Assembly (NCBI GenBank): GCA_019637445.1
Contig: JAHBVS010000002.1
Location: 248,001-312,000, forward strand
Origin: Gemmatimonadaceae bacterium
GTDB taxonomy: Bacteria; Gemmatimonadota; Gemmatimonadetes; Gemmatimonadales; Gemmatimonadaceae
Direction: 5' to 3'
DNA: 64,000 nucleotides
Shown here: in pieces, positions 25,601-33,523 of the stretch
Layout: each line of letters starts with the position of its first letter
How positions within the stretch are numbered: position 1 is the first letter of the stretch
Position numbers and translations under genes: made by a program
The notes under the pieces: generated by a model
What the model saw: only the letters and a program-made list of their open reading frames with translations
Database searches by the model: none
What the model was told of the DNA's origin: nothing

Positions 25601-28600
25601 CAGAGTGGCACGCTGCGGCTCTCGGGCGCCGGCACGTCCACGACGGGTTCCCTCGATGTCGCGCCGGGCGCCGTCGTGGACTTCTCCGGGGGCACCAAGT
25701 CGCTTGGTGGTGCCAGCAGCGTTACCGGCGCGGGGCGCGTGCTGCTGAGCGGCGGGAACGTCACGGCAAACGGGCCTTGGGGCGTGACGGGAGTGGTGGA
25801 AGTCTCGGCCGGCTCGCTGAACTACGCGGCTGCGACCGGCAGCGTCTCTGGCCTGATTGTCTCCGGCGGCGCACTCAACTCTGCCGCCACCGGCCTGCTC
25901 AGCGTCGTCGACTCGATGGCCTGGTCGGCTGGCAACCTCGGCGTGGGCGGCGGCATGACACGCGTCCTGGCCGGAGGCACCTTCGACCTGCGCGGCACGG
26001 CAGGCCGCATTATGAACAGCCACACAGTGGAGGTCGCGGGCGCCGCGACCTGGCGTGATGTCCAGAGCATCAACGCGGGCGGTGGCGCGACGATCCGCAT
26101 CCTTCCCGGTGGGACGATGGATGCGATCGGCGATGGATCGTTCCTCTACAACCAGGGCGGTGCGCAGGCCCGTCTAGTCAATGAAGGGACGTTCACGCGC
26201 AGCGGCAGTGCCGGCATCGTCACGGTTTCTGCGGCTTGGGACAACGACGGTGTCGCCGACGTGTTGACGGGCACGCTGCGGCTTTCGGGAGCAGGCGCCT
26301 CCACGAGCGGATCGCTCGACGTGCTGGCCGGCGCGACGCTGGATTTCTCCGGCGGCACCAAGACTTTCGGTGCAACCAGTTCGATTACCGGCGCGGGCAC
26401 GGTATCCGTCACCGGTTCGACCCTAACGGTGAACGGTCCGTGGGCCGTGACTGGCCTCGTGCAGGTTTCGAGCGGCGTCCTCGACTACTCGGCGGCAACC
26501 GGCAGCGTGTCGGGGCTTGTCGTTACGGGTGGCACGCTGCGCGGAGGTCCGACCGGACTGCTGACGGTGGTCGATTCGATGGCCTGGGTCGGCGGCACCT
26601 TCGGTGTCGGTGGCGGTACGGCACGCGTGCAGGCCGGCGGTACGTTCGACCTGCGCGGCACGGCGGGTCGCGTCTTCAACAGCTACACCGTCGAGATCGG
26701 CGGCGCCGGCACCTGGCGTGATGTCCAGGCCATCAACTCCGGCGGTGGCGCCACCATCCACGTCTTGGCCGGCGGTACGCTGGACATCCTCGACGACGGA
26801 AACTTCGCGTACAACCAAGGCGGCGCTGTGGCGCGGCTGGTGAACGAGGGGACGATCGTGAAGCAGGCCGGCGCCGGCATCACTTCGGTCGGGGCCGCGT
26901 TCGACAATGATGGCCTGCTGAGTATTGAGAGCGGCACGATGTCCTTCACCGGCGGTGGCACCGCGGTCGGTGGCAGCTATGAGGCGCTGGTCGGCACGGA
27001 GCTGCGCTTCGCCGGCGGCACGCACACACTCGATGCCGCGACGACGCTCACGGTGCCGGGCACGGTGGGCGTCACCTCCGGGACCGTCACGACCACGGGC
27101 GTCTGGGCGCTCACGGGAGCGCTGACCGTCAGCGGCGGCACGCTGAACTATTCGGCGGCCGGAGGTGGGGTGGGCACTCTGTTCCTGACCGGCGGCACAT
27201 TGGGCGGCGCGGTGGGCGGTGTGCTCACGGTGTCCGACTCAATGGTCTGGACGGGCGGAAACCTGACCGGCGCTGGCGGCAGTGTACTGGTGGCCGACGG
27301 CGCGCTCTTCGAGGCGCGCGGCACCGCCGGCCGCACGATGAACAACATGACGCTTGAGATTGCCGGCACGGGCGTCTGGCGTGACACGCAGGTGCTGGGC
27401 TCGGGCGGCAACGCCGTGCTGCGCGTGGCGCCGACGGGCAGCCTGGACGTCCAAGGCGACGGGAGCTGGGCCTACAACCAGGGTGGTGGTGTCTCCGTCC
27501 TTGATGTGCAGGGACCGCTTACGCGATCCACATCGGCGGGTACTGCCGTTGTCTCGATGAGTGTAGCCGTGGCGGCACCCATCGACGTGCAATCAGGCAC
27601 CCTGCAGTTTGCGAATGGCGGCACGCTGGCAGGGTCGGTAGACATCGCGGCAGGCGCGACGCTTCGTCTGCCGAGCGGCACGTACACGATGCAACCCGGC
27701 TTCGCCACCAGCGGCTTGGGCGATCTCGCCTTGGCCGGCGCCACGCTCAGTGGACTCGCCGCCGCGGACACCGTGCCGATCGAGCGCGCCACGCTCAACG
27801 CCGGGGCACTGAATCCTTCGGCAGGCGGCACGGTGCGCGTGGATAGCCTGCTGCTCTGGACCGGCGGCGCGCTGAATGGTGCCGGCACCGTGCACCTGCC
27901 GCTCGACGGCATCCTGATGATGTCCGGCACCGGTGGCCGCAATCTCAACGCCGGGACGCTTTTCATCGAGGGCACTGCCGTCATCGCGGACGCCTTCACG
28001 ATGAGCAGCGGCGGTGGCGCGGCCATCCACGTGGCGCCGAGCGGCGTGTTGAGCTTCGCGCAGCCGGCAGCTTCCACGGCCAATCTGTCCTATAACCTCG
28101 GCGGGGGCATCACGACGCTCCTGATCGAGGGCGACCTCGTCCTCTCCACCGACGCCTCCGCGGTGACGAACATGTCGTTCCAGATGCCGGGACAGACGAC
28201 CGTCGCCGCCGGCACGTTGAACCTGACGGGCAGCGGCACGATCAGCGGCGTGATCGACAATGCCGCCAATGTCCTGTTCAACGGCGCGACCTACACGTTC
28301 ACGGACGCCGCGAACTTGACGGGCCTGGGCGACTTCGTCATCGCAGGAGGGACGCTGAACACATCAGCCGCCTCGGACACCGTGGACTTCAGTAACCTCA
28401 CGATCACGGGCGGCAACCTCGCGCAGACCGGCGGTTTCCTGATCGGGGATGTCGTCTGGGAGGGCGGCAACCTCATCGGCACGGGGCTTACGGCCGTGCT
28501 GGGCGACCTGCAGATGAACGGGACGGCCGGGCGCAACTTCCAGAATGGTGTGCTCGAGCCGCGCGGCACCGCGACATATGGCGGCACCTTCGTGATGAGC

Positions 28601-30352
28601 ACCGGCAGCGGCGCGCGCCTCCGCAACCTCGGCAGCTTCGACTGGGCCGGCGACGGCACGATGGCCTACAACCTCGGTGGCGGCAACTCCGTCTTCGAGA
28701 ATCTCGGCAGCTTCGTGCGCAACGCGGCGACGCCGGCGAACGTCGCGACGATCGGGGCCGACTTCGTCGACACGCTCGGGAGCGGGTTCAATGTTGATGG
28801 CGGCACCCTGCGGTTGTCTGGTAGCTCGAGCCGCATCGGCGGGTCGCCGGGACTGCTGGGCATCCTCGAGACCACCGCCGGGACCTTCTCGCTGCAGGCG
28901 GGCACGACGATTGGGTCGGACGGCGGGCTGCTGAGGATGACCGGCGGCACGATGACGGCCGACGCCGGTGCCACGCTGAACATCCCGACCTTCGAGATGA
29001 CGGGCGGCACGCTGTCGCACGCGGCGACGCTTGTGTTTGCGGACGGTTTTGCCTGGGGCGGAGGAAACATCACCGGGGCCGGCGGCACGACGCGGATCGA
29101 CGGCGGGACGATGGTGGTGACGGGCGCAGGGCGCACGCTCGACGCTGGGCACCTGCTGGACGTGACGGCGTTCGGCGCGGTGGACTTCGGGATGACAGGC
29201 ACCTTGAGCACGGGCGGAGCGGCCATCATTCGCAATGCGGGTCTGTTTGATCTCACTGGCCCCGCGACGATCTCCTACAACCTCGGCGGCGGCGCTTCGC
29301 GCTTCGAGAACCTCTCCGGCGGGACGCTGCGCAGTAGCGGTGCCACGACGGGTGCGCTCAATCTCGCGGTGTGGAACGCGGGTGGCGCGCTCGAGGTCGC
29401 CGGTGACTCGCTGCGGCTAACCGCGGGAAGCGTGACGGCGTTCAATGGGACGGCCACCGTGGACGGCAGCGCGCTGGTTCTCGCGGGCGGGACGTTTACG
29501 CTTGACGGCGGGCTTGCCGTGGGCGGCGACGGCGGCGACCTCGTGGTGCGCGCGGGCGTCTTGGCCGTGGGCGCCAACACGCTCACCGTCGGCGGCGATC
29601 TCACGACGGCTGGCACGGGACTGCTCAGCATGACGGACGCCGCGAGTCTCGTCGAGGTGGATGGCAGCGCGACCTTCGGCGGCGCGAGCACGGCCGGGCA
29701 GATGACCGACGGCCTGCTCCGCCTCCGCGGGGACTTCGCGCAGACGGGTGTGTCGAACAGCTTCCGGGCGACCGGGGCGCACACGACTCGCTTCGAGGGA
29801 TCGCTGGCGCAGAACATCTTGATGAGCGGCGCTGGCAGCGGGGGCGCGTCCTCGCGCTTCGCTCGTGTGCAGCTGTTCAACAACAACCTCCCGGTGACGC
29901 TGGAACTGCAGTCCGACGTGTTCGCGGGCTGGGTCGAGGACTCCACGGCGAGCGCGCAGGATGTGATCGGCTCCGCTGCGGGTGCGCTGTTCAGCGTCGA
30001 CACCGCGTTCACGCTGAGCAACACGCTGTTCGACAACGTGCGGCTGGCCGTAACGGGCGGCGGCTTCGCCACGCTGCAGACGCTGACGTTCCAGAACATG
30101 GACCCGACGGTCACGCAGCTCACGGTCAGCCTCAACGCCGGCCAGCCCGTCTCCCTCACGAGTGGAACGACGTTCTCGACCGTTCCGACGAGCGGCCGCT
30201 ACGTGGAGGCCATCCAGCGTACCGTGGGAGCACCTGGAATCCTGACCGTTCTCGCGCCGGTCACACCGACGACACCCGGAGCGTTCTATCTGCTCACACC
30301 AAACGGCGCCTCGTTCCCGTCCATCGTCTGGAATGGGGTGACGCTGCCGTAG
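22655..30352 (+). CDS. Giant repetitive surface lipoprotein, adhesin-like
   Basis: 2565-aa predicted lipoprotein. ATG at 22655 gives a signal with lipobox VASC (Cys21). Residues ~100-545 look like Ig-like domains: a Big_1-type unit (GKEVVFSVTAGGGSL) and two related units sharing GGTL, VAAVNGIATFSDLTLD and GVATFSDLEID. At ~548 a WxNPAGGAWETASNWS segment opens a long region of parallel-beta repeats. Eight modules of ~200-220 residues recur, each with WSGGTFG, a GTAGR-x-NN stretch, a GDGS/T-x-x-YNQGG motif, then an S/TAGI segment and WDNDG. The last ~235 residues differ. No autotransporter barrel, LPXTG or catalytic motif is seen. Adhesion or matrix formation is inference. Confidence 0.85.
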   Translation: MRSRLVRGALLGLAVLGVASCGDGPGGLPGRSGALSVAPRFANAVSAGIVEVVAVRVRLARPGGGAIVLDTTVVFPVNSDEISLTLRAPISGDAEILQASFAMINAVGDTVFRAGPTDVTLRTAGAPAVATPTFQYSGTGANAVGVRFLAPPTIAYFGDTIDFDVEAFDGQSAGIAGTPIGFALADSADTVRARIPNRAEGRVVIGGQRGSVGIRAFTPADLGATHTLLIQPLASAIQAFAGNAQTGEAGAALAAPFTARVIAEDGLGVEGKEVVFSVTAGGGSLSVLVDTTDANGDAQTVLTLGAVPGAQQVTATATGVSGATTTFTATATAGAPAQLAITAEPTDGIAGAALTPLVVEIRDANGFVVTTANNPVTVALETDPSGVNPLGGTLMVAAVNGIATFSDLTLDVAAQGYVLNVTSAGLTSAIGTAFDVVPGAATVLEFQVQPPLTAGSGAPFAVSVRAMDALGNLATPFTGNVSMAIGANPSAGTLGGTLSIAAVAGVATFSDLEIDNLGDGYTLVATASGLGDATSNAFNIEPPGDVNAWINPAGGAWETASNWSRGTVPLGTDTVWIRQSGTYTVTVSTSRTIGKTLVGGSSGVQTLALTGGTLTIADTVQLGGTTELAISGGTVNGPGLLESDGAVVWSGGTFGAGLVLRSTPIGSFTLSGTAGRIINNIRIEILGAGLWTDTQMVGSGGGAVVHVGATGILDIQGDGSLLYNQGGALSVLENLGTVLRSTSPGIATVTANWVNNGSADIETGTLRLGGGGVSTTGIVNVGAGSTLDFSGGTKTLDAGTTITGDGIVLVSGGTLNVEGPWTLLGQVQLTGGTFRYSATGGTVSSLIASGGTLTGNATGFLTVADSMAWSAGTFGTGGGTTHVAAGASFDLRGTAARVFNNYIVEVAGTGTWRDVQSVNAGGGAEIRVLAGATLDVIGDGTFAFNQGGAQARLVNQGTITRHTSAGIVTVSASWDNDGVVDVQSGTLRLSGAGTSTTGSLDVAPGAVVDFSGGTKSLGGASSVTGAGRVLLSGGNVTANGPWGVTGVVEVSAGSLNYAAATGSVSGLIVSGGALNSAATGLLSVVDSMAWSAGNLGVGGGMTRVLAGGTFDLRGTAGRIMNSHTVEVAGAATWRDVQSINAGGGATIRILPGGTMDAIGDGSFLYNQGGAQARLVNEGTFTRSGSAGIVTVSAAWDNDGVADVLTGTLRLSGAGASTSGSLDVLAGATLDFSGGTKTFGATSSITGAGTVSVTGSTLTVNGPWAVTGLVQVSSGVLDYSAATGSVSGLVVTGGTLRGGPTGLLTVVDSMAWVGGTFGVGGGTARVQAGGTFDLRGTAGRVFNSYTVEIGGAGTWRDVQAINSGGGATIHVLAGGTLDILDDGNFAYNQGGAVARLVNEGTIVKQAGAGITSVGAAFDNDGLLSIESGTMSFTGGGTAVGGSYEALVGTELRFAGGTHTLDAATTLTVPGTVGVTSGTVTTTGVWALTGALTVSGGTLNYSAAGGGVGTLFLTGGTLGGAVGGVLTVSDSMVWTGGNLTGAGGSVLVADGALFEARGTAGRTMNNMTLEIAGTGVWRDTQVLGSGGNAVLRVAPTGSLDVQGDGSWAYNQGGGVSVLDVQGPLTRSTSAGTAVVSMSVAVAAPIDVQSGTLQFANGGTLAGSVDIAAGATLRLPSGTYTMQPGFATSGLGDLALAGATLSGLAAADTVPIERATLNAGALNPSAGGTVRVDSLLLWTGGALNGAGTVHLPLDGILMMSGTGGRNLNAGTLFIEGTAVIADAFTMSSGGGAAIHVAPSGVLSFAQPAASTANLSYNLGGGITTLLIEGDLVLSTDASAVTNMSFQMPGQTTVAAGTLNLTGSGTISGVIDNAANVLFNGATYTFTDAANLTGLGDFVIAGGTLNTSAASDTVDFSNLTITGGNLAQTGGFLIGDVVWEGGNLIGTGLTAVLGDLQMNGTAGRNFQNGVLEPRGTATYGGTFVMSTGSGARLRNLGSFDWAGDGTMAYNLGGGNSVFENLGSFVRNAATPANVATIGADFVDTLGSGFNVDGGTLRLSGSSSRIGGSPGLLGILETTAGTFSLQAGTTIGSDGGLLRMTGGTMTADAGATLNIPTFEMTGGTLSHAATLVFADGFAWGGGNITGAGGTTRIDGGTMVVTGAGRTLDAGHLLDVTAFGAVDFGMTGTLSTGGAAIIRNAGLFDLTGPATISYNLGGGASRFENLSGGTLRSSGATTGALNLAVWNAGGALEVAGDSLRLTAGSVTAFNGTATVDGSALVLAGGTFTLDGGLAVGGDGGDLVVRAGVLAVGANTLTVGGDLTTAGTGLLSMTDAASLVEVDGSATFGGASTAGQMTDGLLRLRGDFAQTGVSNSFRATGAHTTRFEGSLAQNILMSGAGSGGASSRFARVQLFNNNLPVTLELQSDVFAGWVEDSTASAQDVIGSAAGALFSVDTAFTLSNTLFDNVRLAVTGGGFATLQTLTFQNMDPTVTQLTVSLNAGQPVSLTSGTTFSTVPTSGRYVEAIQRTVGAPGILTVLAPVTPTTPGAFYLLTPNGASFPSIVWNGVTLP
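24593..29640 (+). repeat. Eight tandem coding modules within the giant lipoprotein
   Basis: Repeat anchors encoding the W-[ST/E]-GG-[TNA]-[FL] segment start near 24593, 25254, 25914, 26577, 27241, 27849, 28455 and 29050. The first four spacings are about 660-664 nt and the last three about 595-608 nt. Modules 2 to 4 are the most alike, even at DNA level around the YNQGGAQARLVN coding segment, indicating recent duplication; later modules have diverged and lost about 18 codons. Confidence 0.85.
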
Positions 30353-30367
30353 AACCACAGCGGCACG

Positions 30368-31330
30368 CTACCGCATTCCCGGCAAGTCGGCTCGCGCCAG
30401 CACCGCCTCAACCAATTGCTGCAGCACCTCCGGCCGGTTGCCCTGCATATGCCGGCCCGGCAACCACACCAGTTCCTTCGGCTCCCCCGCCGCCTCGTAC
30501 AGGATTTCCACCGACGCGCGCGGAATCTTCTCATCCTCGGTCGCATTCAGCATCACGACCGGTCGCGGCGACACATCGGCGATCCACTTCTCGGGCGTGA
30601 ACCGCGGGCCGGACGCCAGCACGTTGGCGAGCACCGAAATGGGATACCGGGCGGCGGCCAGGGGTACGTCGCGCTCGAGCCCGCGTGCGATCATCCGCCG
30701 CGTATCGCCACCACCGTGCGCCAGCCAGAGTCGCGTGACGCGCGTATCGCGCGCGGCGGCGATGGTCGCAAAGGGCGCGCCGAAGCTCGCGCCCACCAAC
30801 TCCACACGCGTCGGGTCCACGTCGGGCCGCGTAAGCAGGTAGTCCAGCGCCAGCTGCACGGCCGGCGGCGTGTCGTAGATGGCGCGCCGGATTGCTGGGA
30901 CCTGCGCCAGCACCTCAAGCGCGCCCCGGGCACGGTGGTTTCCATCAAACGGATACTCCAGCGACGCGAACACCGCTCCACGCGTGTCGCCGATCAACGC
31001 CGCCGCGCCCTTGCCGCGCTCGTGGCCGCCGAGGACAAGAAACAGCGGCCGGCGCACGGTGCTGGACTCCACCGTGGCCGGCCGCCGGATCGCGAGCTCG
31101 ATGCCGAGCCCGCTTGCACTCTCCACCCGCACTTCCTGCTCTGCCGTGCCGCCATCACGCGTTGGCGGACGTTCCTCAACCCGGACTATCGGTGCATGCC
31201 GACGGTTGAAGTGCGGCACCGGGTCGCGCAGCAGCCAGAGGGCCGCTGCCGTGAGCACAAGAAGCTTCGCGGTGCCCACAAACACGACGAGGCGACCGAG
31301 CTTCGCGGCGAGCGGTCGCCTCGTCGTCAT
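30368..31330 (-). CDS. Membrane-anchored alpha/beta hydrolase
   Basis: 320-aa alpha/beta-hydrolase-fold protein with one N-terminal transmembrane segment (about 10-34), so it is probably anchored with the enzyme outside the cytoplasm. The nucleophile elbow is GASFG (Ser182), the acid is probably Asp266 in LNATEDEKIP, and the His is His294 in LPGRHMQ. LFLVLGGHERGKG supplies the oxyanion region. The architecture is that of dienelactone hydrolase/esterase-type enzymes; the substrate is unknown. The start lies 5 bp from the stop of the LolA-like gene, implying cotranscription. Confidence 0.82.
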   Translation of the reverse strand: MTTRRPLAAKLGRLVVFVGTAKLLVLTAAALWLLRDPVPHFNRRHAPIVRVEERPPTRDGGTAEQEVRVESASGLGIELAIRRPATVESSTVRRPLFLVLGGHERGKGAAALIGDTRGAVFASLEYPFDGNHRARGALEVLAQVPAIRRAIYDTPPAVQLALDYLLTRPDVDPTRVELVGASFGAPFATIAAARDTRVTRLWLAHGGGDTRRMIARGLERDVPLAAARYPISVLANVLASGPRFTPEKWIADVSPRPVVMLNATEDEKIPRASVEILYEAAGEPKELVWLPGRHMQGNRPEVLQQLVEAVLARADLPGMR

Positions 31331-31335
31331 ACGAC

Positions 31336-32079
31336 CTACTCGGGCTTGAGCGCCTTCACTTCGGGAGGCAGCTCAAAGGCCTTGGGGTCCTGCGGGCCGA
31401 ATTCCACCGACGTGGTCGTCATCATCTGCTGCATGCCCATCGCACTCTGCGTCATCTTGTGTGGCACCAGGATGCCGTTCACGTCGCGGTAGTCGGAGAG
31501 TCGCGTCACGGCCTCGACCTCGCCCATCTGTGACTGCTGCGTCTGCCGCGACTCCACGAGCAGGCCGCTGGCGGAGGAGAAGCACTCCGTCGTCACGCGA
31601 CCGGACTTCCAGGTGAGCTTGAGGCAGTTGGCCTTGACGCCGTCCACATCCACTTCGCCGGCGGCCTCGATGTGGGTGAACTGCTCCGGCTTCCGGGCCA
31701 TCGAGTTCATGTCGGAACCGTCCACCAGCGCGGCAGCCTCTTGGCCGGTGATCAGCCGCGGGCCTTGCATCGGGTCACTGGACCACGCCGTCGTGCCGTC
31801 GTAGCCCTGCTTCATCTGGCCCATGCCCGGGATGTCGATGACCATCGCCATCAGGTTCGGGCGGCTCTGCATCGCGACGATGCTCGCCGTCATCCCGGCC
31901 GCAGGGATGTCCATCGTGATCGTGGACTTCATGCCCTGAATGCTGGCGATCTTGCCCTGCGGATCGATGGTCCTGGTGTAGCGCGCCAGGATCTCATTGG
32001 GCGACTGCGCGGCGACCGTGGCGCCGCCAACGGCGAGCAGCGCGAGCACGGCGAACGAGTGACGAAGGGAACGCATCAT
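31336..32079 (-). CDS. LolA-like periplasmic outer-membrane lipoprotein-sorting family protein
   Basis: 247-aa exported protein (signal residues 1-24, ending VAAQ). The pattern NEILARYTRTID, IQGMKSTITMDIPAAGM, YDGTTAWSSDPMQGPRLITGQEAA and LVESRQTQQS matches the LolA-type half-barrel seen in many secreted proteins annotated as outer-membrane lipoprotein-sorting proteins. It is unlikely to be the main LolA chaperone because no lolCDE genes are near. Two consecutive ATGs (32079, 32076) follow an AGAGG ribosome site; either could be used. It is in a row with the S41 peptidase and hydrolase genes. Confidence 0.78.
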   Translation of the reverse strand: MMRSLRHSFAVLALLAVGGATVAAQSPNEILARYTRTIDPQGKIASIQGMKSTITMDIPAAGMTASIVAMQSRPNLMAMVIDIPGMGQMKQGYDGTTAWSSDPMQGPRLITGQEAAALVDGSDMNSMARKPEQFTHIEAAGEVDVDGVKANCLKLTWKSGRVTTECFSSASGLLVESRQTQQSQMGEVEAVTRLSDYRDVNGILVPHKMTQSAMGMQQMMTTTSVEFGPQDPKAFELPPEVKALKPE

Positions 32080-32121
32080 CGGACCTCTGAAGGAAAGGAG
32101 ACTGTCAAGGAAATGTAGGGC

Positions 32122-33453
32122 CTAGCGCATCTCGCGGGCGAGCCAACGGCGCGCGGCCTCGAGTGCGGGGTCACGACCCTGCAACAAGGCACGCCGCGTG
32201 AGCGGCGCCGGCGTGTCGGGCAGCACTCCTACCCCCTCCACGCGACGCCCGTTCGCGTCTTCGTGGTTGGCGATCGGATGCATCAGCACATCGCCGCTCG
32301 GCAGCCGCAGCATCAGCGAGGGCAGGGCCATCCCCGCCGAGGTCTCGCCAAACACGCGGGCCCGCCCCAACGCCTGCAGCCCGGCGGCGAAGAACTCCGA
32401 GGAGCTCGCCGTGAAGCCATCCACAATGATGGCGATGGGCGCGTCGATGATGCCGCGCCTTGCGCCCGTCATATCCACCACGCGTGGATTGGCGCGCAAG
32501 TACAGCGTCGACCCGCGCCCATACATCGTACCGAGACTCCAGGCCGAGTCGGAGAAATGTCCGGCCACGCCGCTGATCATCCCCACCACCCCGCCGGGAT
32601 TCCCGCGCAGGTCGATGATGACGCCAGGCGCACCGCGTGCGGCGAACAGCATCTCGTCAATCTTGGGCGAGATCACCGGAAACCACGCCGACCAGTGAAT
32701 GACCGGCACCTGACGACGTCGCCACCAGGGACCGACGCTGACCATCTCGCTGCTGGTGTGCAGCACCTGCGGCGGAAGGTTGCCGAATCGGGTGATGGTG
32801 CCCGTGGCCGCGCCGTGCACGAGCTTCACACGGCGCGCGTTGCCACGAGCATCCACAATGCCGTACTCCGCCGTGTCGCCAAGCGCGCGCCGACCGATGG
32901 AAGTGGCCGCCTGCGTCAGCAGCATCTGGCCCATCGCCGCGTCCTCCGGGAACGCGCGCGCCAGTCGTTCGGCCAGCACCGCAACCGGCAGGGTGTCTAC
33001 GTGAGTAACGATGTCGCCGGGCTTGAGGCCGGCCGCCGCTGCCGCGCTGCCCGCCGCGACATGCCAGATCACCAGCGTGTCGCCGATGGGGCGGAACTCG
33101 AGGCCCACCGTGCCCAGCGAGGCGCTGCTCGGCGCCGCCGTGGTTGGCGGCACCGCATCGCGCGGGATGAGCGCGAAGTGTGACTGGCCCGGGACGGCCG
33201 ACAGGGCACGAATTGCCGAGCGGACGCGGTCGATGTCGGGTGAGGCACCGAGTGAGGAGCGGATGGAGTCGTGCGCCTGCTGCCAGCGACCGTGGATCAG
33301 CGCGGTGTCGTAGTAGATGCGGCTGATCGACGCCCAGGCCGTGTCGAAGCTGGCGAGGGGCGGCGGCGAGCCGTTGGCGCTCCCTTGGGCGGTGGCGGCC
33401 GCAGGTAGCAGTGCAAGAGCCGCCACGAGGCGGCGAGTCCAGTGCAGGTGCAT
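32122..33453 (-). CDS. Secreted S41-family peptidase with PDZ domain
   Basis: 443-aa exported protease-like protein; the ATG at 33453 has GAGGAG upstream and opens a signal peptide ending ATAQ. A PDZ domain spans roughly 115-190 (VGLEFRPIGDTLVIWHVAAGSAAAAAGLKPGDIVTHVDTL). The S41 core has GVIIDLRGNPGGVVG and a nucleophile region GFTASSSEFFAAGL. The lysine of the CtpA Ser-Lys dyad is not at its usual place: the segment reads GETSAGMALPS instead of a T-x-GKG motif. This suggests a tricorn-like S41 variant or altered catalysis. It opens the minus-strand group ending at 30368. Confidence 0.88.
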   Translation of the reverse strand: MHLHWTRRLVAALALLPAAATAQGSANGSPPPLASFDTAWASISRIYYDTALIHGRWQQAHDSIRSSLGASPDIDRVRSAIRALSAVPGQSHFALIPRDAVPPTTAAPSSASLGTVGLEFRPIGDTLVIWHVAAGSAAAAAGLKPGDIVTHVDTLPVAVLAERLARAFPEDAAMGQMLLTQAATSIGRRALGDTAEYGIVDARGNARRVKLVHGAATGTITRFGNLPPQVLHTSSEMVSVGPWWRRRQVPVIHWSAWFPVISPKIDEMLFAARGAPGVIIDLRGNPGGVVGMISGVAGHFSDSAWSLGTMYGRGSTLYLRANPRVVDMTGARRGIIDAPIAIIVDGFTASSSEFFAAGLQALGRARVFGETSAGMALPSLMLRLPSGDVLMHPIANHEDANGRRVEGVGVLPDTPAPLTRRALLQGRDPALEAARRWLAREMR

Positions 33454-33523
33454 CGGCGAGCGTCTCCTCGTTGCCTCGCGTCGGGTAGCCGCCGGCGACA
33501 GCGCGGCGGGGGACCTATCCAAT

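Noticed and set aside
24593-29640. Tandem repeats considered as a CRISPR array
   Set aside because: Units are about 600-660 bp, coding, and without short spacers. They are protein modules.
32103-32108. TTGACA on the minus strand upstream of the LolA-like gene
   Set aside because: A perfect -35 hexamer, but no -10-like sequence at 16-18 bp. The spacing would place transcription inside the start codon, so I do not call a promoter.
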